Assembly: GCF_003047295.1 (NCBI RefSeq)
Contig: NZ_PZYZ01000003.1
Location: 62,001-126,000 of the forward strand
Reading direction: 5' to 3'
Length of the DNA stretch: 64,000 nt
Source of the DNA: Nocardioides sediminis
GTDB taxonomy: Bacteria; Actinomycetota; Actinomycetes; Propionibacteriales; Nocardioidaceae
The position numbers and the translations under genes are program-made. Of the stretch, positions 53,413 to 61,700 are shown one piece after another. Position 1 is the stretch's first letter. Each line of letters opens with the position of its first letter. The notes below the pieces were generated by a model. It was not told the origin of the DNA. It searched no databases and saw only the letters and a program-made list of their open reading frames with translations.

Positions 53413-54320
53413 GCGCCGCGGCCCCCGCCCTCCCGGTCTCGCGACCCCGCGGCCTGACCCGGGGCGTGGTCCGCGCCGTGGCGCTCGCCGAGCTGCGGCG
53501 GATCCTGCGCAACCCCGTGCTGTGGGCCGGCGCCGCCCTGTCGGTGTGGATGATGTGGTCGGTCGTCCCGGATCCCGACGAATGGGCCGGAGCGTCGTAC
53601 GAGGAGATCGCGGTCTCGGTGACGCCGCTCCTCCTTGTCATCTCGCTCGTCACGGCCGTCTCCTTCCACCGCGAACGGGTCGAGGTGGCTCCCGACGCGC
53701 CGGTGCGAGAAGGAACCCGGGCCATCGCCCGCCTGGTGGCCGCACTCCCCCTAGTCGGCATCGCCGTCGCGTACGCCGGACTCCTGGCGTGGCGCCAGCG
53801 CGACCGCGGCGGGCTCTGGCTCGGCGTCGAACCCGGACGCACCACCGAGGCGCTGTTCACCGCGGGCGAGCTGGCCCAGCCCGTGGCCCTCGCGGTCCTG
53901 GCGGTGGCGGTCGGCGCAGTCCTCGGGCGGCGGCTCCCGCACCTCGTGTCGGTCGTCCCGCTGCTGTTCGTCGTGTGGTTCCTCGTCAGCGTCTACTGGC
54001 TGTTCGGGCACGAGGTGGTCACGCCGTTCTCGGTCCTCCAGGTCCAGCCCGTCCGGGTGCATGCCGGCCCGGCCACGGCGGACCCGCTCGGATTCCCGGC
54101 GCACTGGCTGCTCGAGGGACCCGGGGAGTTCAGCGGCCAGTGGTCCCGCGTGTTCGTGTCCAACGCGCTGGGCTGGTGGCATGCCGTCTGGTTGCTGGGC
54201 CTGTCCGCCGTGGTCGGGGCGTTCGCCGTCCCGAAGGGGCGCACCCGCAGGTGGATGCTGGCCGCCGGTTCGGTCGTCGCCGCCGTCGGCGTCGTCGCGC
54301 AGTACGCGGTGCTGCCGTGA
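53409..54320 (+). CDS. ABC-2-like membrane protein of the sigma/ABC operon
   Basis: 303 residues, about six membrane helices. The N-terminal RAVALAELRRILRNPVLWAG is typical of ABC-2 type permease entry helices; later segments include LVSVVPLLFVVWFLVSVYW and AVWLLGLSAVVGAFAVP. An extracytoplasmic loop with LQVQPVRVHAGPATADP lies before the last helices. Coupled on both sides (ATGA, GTGA). Confidence 0.8.
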   Translation: MSAAAPALPVSRPRGLTRGVVRAVALAELRRILRNPVLWAGAALSVWMMWSVVPDPDEWAGASYEEIAVSVTPLLLVISLVTAVSFHRERVEVAPDAPVREGTRAIARLVAALPLVGIAVAYAGLLAWRQRDRGGLWLGVEPGRTTEALFTAGELAQPVALAVLAVAVGAVLGRRLPHLVSVVPLLFVVWFLVSVYWLFGHEVVTPFSVLQVQPVRVHAGPATADPLGFPAHWLLEGPGEFSGQWSRVFVSNALGWWHAVWLLGLSAVVGAFAVPKGRTRRWMLAAGSVVAAVGVVAQYAVLP

Positions 54321-55330
54321 GGTGGTCGGCCCGCGTGCGGCTGGCGACCGTGGCCCCGTTGCTCGTCGCGCTCGTCGCCTGCGCCCCCGCTGCGTCGGAC
54401 GACGACGGCGAGCAGATCGTGGGCGGCTCGCTCGCCCCCGCTCCGCCCCCGTCCGCGGACGCCGTACCGGTGGTCGTCGACTCGGACCTGGCTCCCGACG
54501 ACCTCGCCGCCATCGCCTACCTGGTGCGGCACCCGGACGTCGAGGTGCTGGCGCTCACCGTGCCCACCACCGGCATGGTGACCTGCGGCGGCGGTGTCGA
54601 CCTGCTCGCCGACTTCTTCGAGGCGATCGACGAGGACCCGGTGCCGGTGGCGTGCGGGGACACCGACCGCGGCCCGCACGGGGAGCCGTTCCCGGTGCCG
54701 TGGGCGACGGGGGCTATGAGCCACAGCGGACTCGACAGGACGGGGGCGGGCCCCCTGCCGCCCGTGACGAAGGTCGACGCGGCGACCCATGTCGCCCGGC
54801 TCGCGGACCGGGTCGACGGCCTGCAGGTCGTGGCCCTCGGACCGTTGACCGAGATCGCGGAGGTGCGTCGTCGCCGTCCCGCGTCGTACGCGCGCATCGC
54901 GGGGGTGACGTCGATGGCCGGGATCGTCGAGGCCACCTCGCACGACGCGGCGCTCGGCGTGGGCGAGTGGAACGCCGCAGCCGACGTGGACGCCTTCGCC
55001 GATGTGGTGGCCGGAGAGGTCCCGCTGACGATCGTCCCCGACGACCCGGTCCCGCCCGGCCGCCCGGACGGGCTCGCGGCACCCGTCGTGAGCAGGCTGG
55101 GCGGCGACCCGCAGTTCGCCTCGCCGGCCTTCTGGGACCTCGCCACGGCCGGCGTGTTCACCACCCCGGAGGCGGCCACGGTCGCGACCGGCACGTGGGA
55201 GGTCGACGTGGAGGACGACCGGGGGCGTCTCGTGCGCACCGGTGATGGTCCGGTGCGCGTGGTCACCGGGCTGGACTCCGGTCTGCTGGACGCGGCCTAC
55301 GCGGAGGTCTTCGGCGCCGACCTCAGGTGA
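54317..55330 (+). CDS. Nucleoside-hydrolase-like lipoprotein
   Basis: 337 residues. Signal peptide with lipobox LVALVAC, then an inosine/uridine-preferring nucleoside hydrolase fold: VVVDSDLAPDDLAAIAYL gives the Ca2+-binding DxDxxxDD motif, followed by EVLALTVPTTG and the C-terminal GEWNAAADVDAF (ExNxxxD). Key metal ligands look intact, yet secretion and lipidation are unusual for this cytosolic salvage family. GTG start overlaps the previous stop (GTGA). Converges on the minus-strand ABC exporter with an eight-base overlap. Confidence 0.85.
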   Translation: MRWSARVRLATVAPLLVALVACAPAASDDDGEQIVGGSLAPAPPPSADAVPVVVDSDLAPDDLAAIAYLVRHPDVEVLALTVPTTGMVTCGGGVDLLADFFEAIDEDPVPVACGDTDRGPHGEPFPVPWATGAMSHSGLDRTGAGPLPPVTKVDAATHVARLADRVDGLQVVALGPLTEIAEVRRRRPASYARIAGVTSMAGIVEATSHDAALGVGEWNAAADVDAFADVVAGEVPLTIVPDDPVPPGRPDGLAAPVVSRLGGDPQFASPAFWDLATAGVFTTPEAATVATGTWEVDVEDDRGRLVRTGDGPVRVVTGLDSGLLDAAYAEVFGADLR

Positions 55331-56114
55331 GCAGCAGCGTGTCGAGCCGACGGCGCACGATCGCGAGGCCGACGAGGCCCATGACGAGCAGGTAGACGAC
55401 CGAGATGACGCTCTCCCAGCCCGGCGTGCCGGTGGTGAGCTCGCGGCACAGCACGACACCGCGGTAGAGCGGCGTCGCCTCCACGATCCAACGCAGCACA
55501 CCCTCGTAGGCGGTGACGGGGAAGAAGGTCGCCGAGAACAGGAACATCGGCATCTGGATGAGCGTGATCTTGTCGAAGTCCTGGAAGCTCTTCATCCACG
55601 TCGTCAGGGCCATGCAGACGGCACTGAACGCGAAGCCGATCAGCATCGCGGCGGGCAGCGCGAGCAAGGCCCACCACGAGTGCAGCATGCCCATCGCGGC
55701 CATCACGAGCAGGAAGACCGCGGAGTAGGTGGACCCCCGGATCTGGCCCCAGGCGATCTCGCCGCGCGCGATGTCGGCCGTGGTCAGCGGGGTGGCCAGC
55801 ATCTGGTCGTAGAGCTTCTCGTACTTCAGCTTGAAGAAGACGTTGTAGGTCGAGTCCATGAGCGCTCCGTTGAACGCGCTGACCGCGAGCATGCCGGGCG
55901 CCACGAACTCGGCGTACGGGATGGCCTGGCCGTTGAACTCGAAGGCATCGATGAGCTGGCCGACGCCGATGCCGATGGAGAACAGGAAGAAGACCGGCTC
56001 GAGGAAGCCGGTGATGAACAGCTTCCACGCGGAGCGGTAGGTGATGTAGTTGCGCTGGACGAGCAGGCCGAGGGCCTGGACGGACGTCAGCGGCTCGTAG
56101 GGCGTGACCGACAT
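55323..56114 (-). CDS. ABC-2 type exporter permease 2
   Basis: 263 residues, six membrane spans. LVQRNYITYRSAWKLFITGFLEPVFFLF at the start is given here as RNYITYRSAWKLFITGF; PYAEFVAPGMLAVSAFNGA, YEKLYDQMLATPLT and FSATFFPVTAYE are ABC-2/DrrB-NodJ features. TGATG overlap with permease 1. Forms the exporter with permease 1 and the ATPase upstream. Confidence 0.93.
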   Translation of the reverse strand: MSVTPYEPLTSVQALGLLVQRNYITYRSAWKLFITGFLEPVFFLFSIGIGVGQLIDAFEFNGQAIPYAEFVAPGMLAVSAFNGALMDSTYNVFFKLKYEKLYDQMLATPLTTADIARGEIAWGQIRGSTYSAVFLLVMAAMGMLHSWWALLALPAAMLIGFAFSAVCMALTTWMKSFQDFDKITLIQMPMFLFSATFFPVTAYEGVLRWIVEATPLYRGVVLCRELTTGTPGWESVISVVYLLVMGLVGLAIVRRRLDTLLLT

Positions 56115-56926
56115 CAGAGCACCAGCCTCCGCTCGAGGCCGCGCGCGGCCCACCACCAGCCGAAGGCCGTGACCGAAACCAGGACGGCGAGGTTGACCAG
56201 CGCCAGCGACCAGTCGACGGTGTCGAGGCACAGCATCCGAGAGAGGTTGACGCCGTGCCACATGGGTGTGGCCCGGGCCAGCCACTCCATGACCGGGCCC
56301 AGGTTGCTGACCGGGAAGAACGCACCGGAGAAGAGCGTCAGCGGCATCACGCCGAGGCGGAAGATCACCCCGAAGGCCTCCTCGGACTTCACCCGCACCG
56401 AGATCCCCATGACCACCGAGGCGAACGCCATGCCGGTCAGCAGCTGGACCGGGAAGGCGAGGATCGGTCCCCACCAGGTCTCGAAGACGCCGAACGGCGC
56501 CAGCACCAGCATGAACACCCCGCACGCGGTGACCAGGCGGAACAGCACGAACATCAGGTGCGCGCCGGCGATGTGCCGCGCCTCGAGCGGCGTCGCGGCC
56601 TGCGCCCAGTAGGTCTTGTGCCACTTGAGCCCGCCCATGACCGGGTAGGTCGTCTCGCCCACGGCGAGGCCGAGGGCGTGGGCGACCACGAGGCCCGGGA
56701 CGATGAAGGCCAGGTAGGAGGTGGCTCCCTCGAGCCGTGCCGGGTCGACCTCGATGAAGCCGCCCAGGAGCACGCCCATGGCCAGCACGTAGAAGAGCGG
56801 CGAGAAGAACGAGGAGATGATGCCGCCGCGCCAGGTGCGCTTGAAGACCGTCCACCAGTAGTCGGTCTGCCGACCGATGCCCTGGGCCAGCGTGAGCCCG
56901 CCGGCCGGTGTCGAGGAGGCGGCCAT
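56114..56926 (-). CDS. ABC-2 type exporter permease 1
   Basis: 270 residues, six spans. TVFKRTWRGGIISSFFSPLFYVL at the entry, SYLAFIVPGLVVAHALGLA, ATPLEARHIAGAHLMF and FSGAFFPVSNLGPVMEW parallel permease 2, so the two are likely paralogues forming a heterodimer. Coupled to the ATPase by a TGATG overlap. Confidence 0.93.
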   Translation of the reverse strand: MAASSTPAGGLTLAQGIGRQTDYWWTVFKRTWRGGIISSFFSPLFYVLAMGVLLGGFIEVDPARLEGATSYLAFIVPGLVVAHALGLAVGETTYPVMGGLKWHKTYWAQAATPLEARHIAGAHLMFVLFRLVTACGVFMLVLAPFGVFETWWGPILAFPVQLLTGMAFASVVMGISVRVKSEEAFGVIFRLGVMPLTLFSGAFFPVSNLGPVMEWLARATPMWHGVNLSRMLCLDTVDWSLALVNLAVLVSVTAFGWWWAARGLERRLVL

Positions 56927-57861
56927 CAGTCGACCAGCGTCCGGCCGGTGAGCTTGAGGAACACGTCCTCGAGCGTGGAGCGACGGACCAGCACGGCGAT
57001 CGGCTCGAGCCCGCGCTCGTGGACCCGGGCGATGACCTCCTCGCCGTCGGGGCTGTAGACGAGGATCCGGTCGGGCAGCACCTCGAGCCGGCCGAGGTCG
57101 CCGATCTTCTCGGCGATCTGCTCGTGGACGTTGCCCTCGTCGACGATGCCGAAGCGGAGCTCGGCGACCTCGCGCGTCGAGTGCTCCTCGATGAGCTGCC
57201 GGGGCGATCCCTCGGCCGCGATGAGGCCCTTGTCCATGACGACGAGGCGGTCGCACAGCTGCTCGGCCTCGTCCATGTAGTGCGTGGTGATGACCAGGGT
57301 CACGCCCGCCTGCTTGAGCCGGAAGAGCTGGTCCCACAGCACGTGGCGGGCCTGCGGGTCCAGGCCCGTGGTCGGCTCGTCGAGCAGCAGCAGGTCGGGC
57401 TTGTTGACCAGGCTGCGGGCGATGGTGAGGCGTCGCTTCATGCCGCCGGACAGGTCCTCGACCCGCGACCTCGCCTTGTCGGTCAGCTGCACGAACTCCA
57501 GCAGCTCGTCGACGCGCGTGTTGACCTCCCCCTTGGGGATGCCGAAGTAGCGGCCGTAGATGAACAGGTTGTCGCGGACGTTGAGCTCGTTGTCGAGCGT
57601 GTCCTCCTGGGGGCACACCCCCAGGCGACTCCGGATCGCGGGCCCCTGGGTGGCCGGGTCCATGCCCAGGATGCTGAGCTCACCACCGCTGATCGGGCTG
57701 ACGCTCGCGATCATCCGCATCGTGCTCGACTTGCCCGCGCCGTTGGGTCCGAGGAAGCCGAACGCCTCGCCCCGCCGGACGTCGACGTCGATGCCCTTGA
57801 CGGCCTCGAAGTCGCCGAACGACTTGCGCAGCCCCCGCGCCAGGATCATGGATTCACTCAC
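56926..57861 (-). CDS. ABC exporter ATP-binding protein
   Basis: 311 residues. Walker A FLGPNGAGKSSTMRM, Q-loop CPQEDTLDNELNV, signature DLSGGMKRRLTIARSLV, Walker B LLLLDEPTTGLDPQARH, H-loop TTHYMDEAEQL and a DUF4162-type C-terminal domain. DrrA/NodI-like. The GTG at 57861 lies nine bases behind TATAGG with no ribosome site, suggesting a leaderless start; an ATG at 57849 is the alternative. Confidence 0.94.
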   Translation of the reverse strand: MSESMILARGLRKSFGDFEAVKGIDVDVRRGEAFGFLGPNGAGKSSTMRMIASVSPISGGELSILGMDPATQGPAIRSRLGVCPQEDTLDNELNVRDNLFIYGRYFGIPKGEVNTRVDELLEFVQLTDKARSRVEDLSGGMKRRLTIARSLVNKPDLLLLDEPTTGLDPQARHVLWDQLFRLKQAGVTLVITTHYMDEAEQLCDRLVVMDKGLIAAEGSPRQLIEEHSTREVAELRFGIVDEGNVHEQIAEKIGDLGRLEVLPDRILVYSPDGEEVIARVHERGLEPIAVLVRRSTLEDVFLKLTGRTLVD

Positions 57862-57921
57862 GGTCGTGACCCTATAGATCGCCACCGACGGTGACCGAAC
57901 CGACGTCCGGCCCGGGCCGGA

Positions 57922-57956
57922 GGACGAGAAGGACCCGCAGGGGTTCCTCCTCGTCC
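57922..57956 (-). terminator. Hairpin downstream of dps
   Basis: GGACGAG (57922-57928) pairs with CTCGTCC (57950-57956), extended past one mismatch by AGGA/TCCT. It lies 11 bases past the dps stop and upstream of the ABC ATPase promoter. No U-tract. Confidence 0.5.
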
Positions 57957-57966
57957 GATGCCCGGA

Positions 57967-58578
57967 CTAGGACTTCTTGCGTGCCGCCTTCGTGGCCTTC
58001 CGGGTCGTACGACGCGACCCGCGGGCCGCGTCGGCGGCCTCCTGCTCGGTGGTGGCGCCCTCGGTGGCCAGGTGGCCGCCGGCGTTCTCGAGGTGGGCGC
58101 GGATGAACCAGTGGAACTGCTCGAGCTCTCCGGTCTGTCCGATCAGCAGGTCCTCGGTCACCGGATCCACCTCGCCGACCACGTCGATCGCCGAGCGGTT
58201 GTCCTCGATCACGCCGGAGTAGACGAGGTCGAGCGCGCCGAGGTGGGCCTGGGCGGTGTCCTTGCCGATGTCGTAGTCGTCCCACGAGCGTGCGTCGACC
58301 AGCGCGCCCGGCGTGCCGACCGGCGTACCGCCCATGGTCGCGATCCGCTCGGCGACGGCGTCGGCGTAGCCGCGCACGACGTCGACCTGCGGGTCGAGCA
58401 TCTCGTGGACGCCGATGAAGTTGGGGCCCACGACGTTCCAGTGCACGTGCTTGAGCACGAGGTGGAGGTCGGTGTAGGCGAACAGGCGGTCCTGCAGCGC
58501 GGAGACGACGGTGGTGCTCTCCTGGGCGCTGAGGCCGGGGACGGTGAAGGTCTGGATGGACGAGCTCTTCGTAGCCAT
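57967..58578 (-). CDS. dps: Dps-family DNA-binding ferritin-like protein
   Basis: 203 residues. Ferritin-like helices with the intersubunit ferroxidase motif HVHWNVVGPNFIGVHEMLDP and DDYDIGKDTAQAHLGAL. A roughly 25-residue Lys/Arg-rich C-terminal tail (RRTTRKATKAARKKS) supplies DNA binding, as in mycobacterial Dps with C-terminal tails. TAGGGT ends seven bases before the ATG (leaderless). Protects DNA and stores iron under oxidative or starvation stress. Divergent from lhr. Confidence 0.94.
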   Translation of the reverse strand: MATKSSSIQTFTVPGLSAQESTTVVSALQDRLFAYTDLHLVLKHVHWNVVGPNFIGVHEMLDPQVDVVRGYADAVAERIATMGGTPVGTPGALVDARSWDDYDIGKDTAQAHLGALDLVYSGVIEDNRSAIDVVGEVDPVTEDLLIGQTGELEQFHWFIRAHLENAGGHLATEGATTEQEAADAARGSRRTTRKATKAARKKS

Positions 58579-58704
58579 GTCGATGACCCTAGGCAGGCCG
58601 GGGAAGGACGTGCCCACCCCTGCGGGCGGGGTGGCGGCGTCGGAGGGCCGGGCGAGCATCCGCGACACGGCACCGTTGTCGGTGCCGTAGGACAGACTGG
58701 CCCC

Positions 58705-61700
58705 ATGCCGGCCCTCGACCACTTCAGCGCCCCGACCCGCGCGTGGTTCGAGGCCGCCTTCGCGAGGCCGACCGCCGCCCAGGAGGGCGCGTGGGACGCG
58801 ATCGCGGCCGGCAAGCACGCGCTGGTCGTCGCGCCCACCGGCAGCGGCAAGACGCTGAGCGCCTTCCTGCACGCCATCGACACCCTGCTGACCGCCGAGC
58901 GGCCGGACGACAAGAGCCGGCGCACCCGCGTCCTCTACATCTCCCCGCTCAAGGCGCTGGCCGTGGACGTCGAGCGCAACCTGCGTGCCCCGCTGACCGG
59001 CATCCGGCACACCGCCGAGCGGCTGGGCACCAGCCTGCCCGACCTCACCGTCGGGCTGCGGTCCGGCGACACGTCGGCGGCCGACCGACGCAGGCTGACG
59101 AGCAGCCCGCCGGACATCATGATCACCACGCCCGAGTCGTTGTTCCTCATGCTGACCAGCCAGGCCCGCGAGTCGCTGCGCGGCATCGACACGGTCATCC
59201 TCGACGAGGTGCACGCGGTCGCCGGGAGCAAGCGCGGCGCCCACCTCGCCGTCTCCCTCGAGCGGCTCGACGCCCTCCTCGACGAGCCGGCCCAGCGCAT
59301 CGGCCTCAGCGCCACGGTGCGGCCGCTCGAGGAGGTCGCACGCTTCCTCGGCGGCAGCGAGCCGGTCGAGATCGTCGCCCCGCCGAGCGAGAAGGAGTGG
59401 GACCTGCGGGTGGTCGTCCCGGTCGAGGACATGACCGCCCCCGAGGAGTACGACGAGGAGTCCGGCGACCCGCAACGGGCCACCAGCATCTGGCCGCACG
59501 TCGAGGAACACGTCGTGGACCTGGTCGAGCAGCACCGCTCGACCATCGTGTTCGCCAACTCACGACGCCTCGCCGAGCGCCTCACGGCCCGGCTCAACGA
59601 GATCGCCACGGAGCGGGCCGGGGGCGATCCCGGGGAGGACGGGGCCGCCCAGTCCGTCCCTGCGCAGGTCATGGCGCAGTCGGGACAGGGCGGCGGCGCC
59701 GGCACGATCATCGCCAAGGCCCACCACGGCTCGGTCTCCAAGGAGCAGCGCGCCCTCATCGAGGACGACCTCAAGCGCGGCCGCCTCCCCTGCGTGGTGG
59801 CCACGAGCAGCCTCGAGCTCGGCATCGACATGGGCTCGGTCGACCTCGTCGTCCAGATCGAGTCTCCTCCCAGCGTCGCCAGCGCCCTCCAGCGCGTCGG
59901 CCGCGCCGGCCACCAGGTGGGCGAGGTCAGCCGGGGGGTGCTCTTCCCCAAGCACCGCGGCGACCTGGCACAGACGGCGGTCGCGGTCGAGCGCATGCGC
60001 AGCGGCGCGATCGAGTCGCTGTCCGTGCCCGCCAACCCGCTCGACGTGCTGGCCCAGCAGGTCGTCGCCTGCACGGCGATGGAGGACTGGGAGGTCGACG
60101 ACCTCTATGCCCTCGTGCGCCGCGCCGCGCCGTACTCCGCCCTCCCACGCAGCGCCTTCGACGCCACCCTCGACCTGCTGAGCGGCCGCTACCCCAGCGA
60201 GGAGTTCGCCGAGCTGCGGCCCCGCATCGTGTGGGACCGGGTCACCGGGGTGCTGTCGGGACGCCCCGGCGCCCAGCGCCTCGCGGTCACCAGCGGCGGC
60301 ACCATCCCCGACCGTGGTCTCTTCGGCGTGTTCCTGGTGGGCGACAAGGCGAGCCGGGTCGGCGAGCTCGACGAGGAGATGGTCTACGAGTCGCGCGTGG
60401 GCGACATCTTCGCCCTGGGCGCGACGAGCTGGCGGATCGAGGACATCACCCACGACCGGGTGCTGGTCACCCCCGCGCCGGGCATCCCGGGGCGGCTGCC
60501 GTTCTGGAAGGGCGACTCCCTCGGGCGCCCGGCCGAGCTGGGCGAGGCCATCGGCAGCTTCACCCGCGAGCTGGCCGGCGCGACCCCGGCCAAGGCCCGC
60601 GAGCGCGCCCTCGAGCGCGGGCTCGACGACTACGCCGCCGGCAACCTGGTCACCTACGTGACCGAGCAGCAGGAGGCCACCAACGCCCTGCCCAGCGACA
60701 CCCAGCTGCTCGTCGAGCGCTTCCGCGACGAGCTCGGCGACTGGCGACTGGTCGTGCACTCCCCCTACGGCACCCCCGTGCACGCGCCCTGGGCGTTGGC
60801 GATCAACGCCCGGCTGCGCGAGCGCTACGACATCGACGGCCAGGCGGTGGCCTCCGACGACGGGATCGTCATCCGCATCCCCGACACCGACGACGAGCCG
60901 CCCGGCGGCGACGTCGTGGTCTTCGAGCCCGACGAGATCGAGCAGCTGGTCACCCAGGAGGTCGGCGGTTCGGCCCTGTTCGCCAGCCGGTTCCGCGAGT
61001 GCGCGGCCCGCGCCCTGCTGCTCCCCCGCCGGGACCCCGGGCGCCGCAGCCCCCTGTGGCAGCAGCGCCAGCGCAGCGCCCAGCTCCTCGAGGTCGCCTC
61101 GCAGTACCCGTCCTTCCCCATCGTCCTCGAGGCCATCCGCGAGTGCCTGCAGGACGTCTACGACCTCCCCGCCCTGGTCACCCTCCTCCAGCGGGTGCAG
61201 CGACGGGAGGTCACCGTCGTCGACGTCGCCACCCAGACGCCGAGCCCCTACGCACGCAGCCTCCTGTTCGGCTACGTCGCCCAGTTCGTCTACGAGGGCG
61301 ACTCACCGATCGCCGAGCGCCGTGCCGCCGCACTGTCCCTCGACCAGGGGCTGCTCGCCGAGCTCCTCGGGCGCGCCGAGCTCCGCGAGCTGCTCGACCC
61401 CTCGGTGCTGGCCGAGGTCGAGGCCGAGCTCCAGTGGCTGGCCCCCGACCGCCGCGCCCGGGACGCCGAGGCGGTGGCCGACATGCTGCGGCTCCTCGGG
61501 CCGCTCGGCACTGCCGAGATCGCCGACCGGTCGGTGGAGGGTGCCGACGTCGACGCGTGGCTGACCACCCTCTCCGACGTACGCCGCGTGGTCCCCGCCC
61601 GCATCGCCGGCGAGGAGCGCTGGACGACGGTCGAGGACGTCGGGCGACTGCGCGACGGCCTGGGCGTGCCCGTGCCGCCCGGCACCCCGGACGTCTTCAC

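Noticed and set aside
53522..54316. Long upstream frame in front of the nucleoside-hydrolase-like gene
   Set aside because: It is an out-of-frame shadow of the membrane protein gene 53409-54320; the GTG at 54317 gives a proper lipoprotein signal peptide.
57958..58704. In-frame extension of Lhr by about 250 codons upstream of 58705
   Set aside because: It runs antisense through dps with low-complexity composition; Lhr proteins start at the MPALDHFSAPT-type N-terminus.
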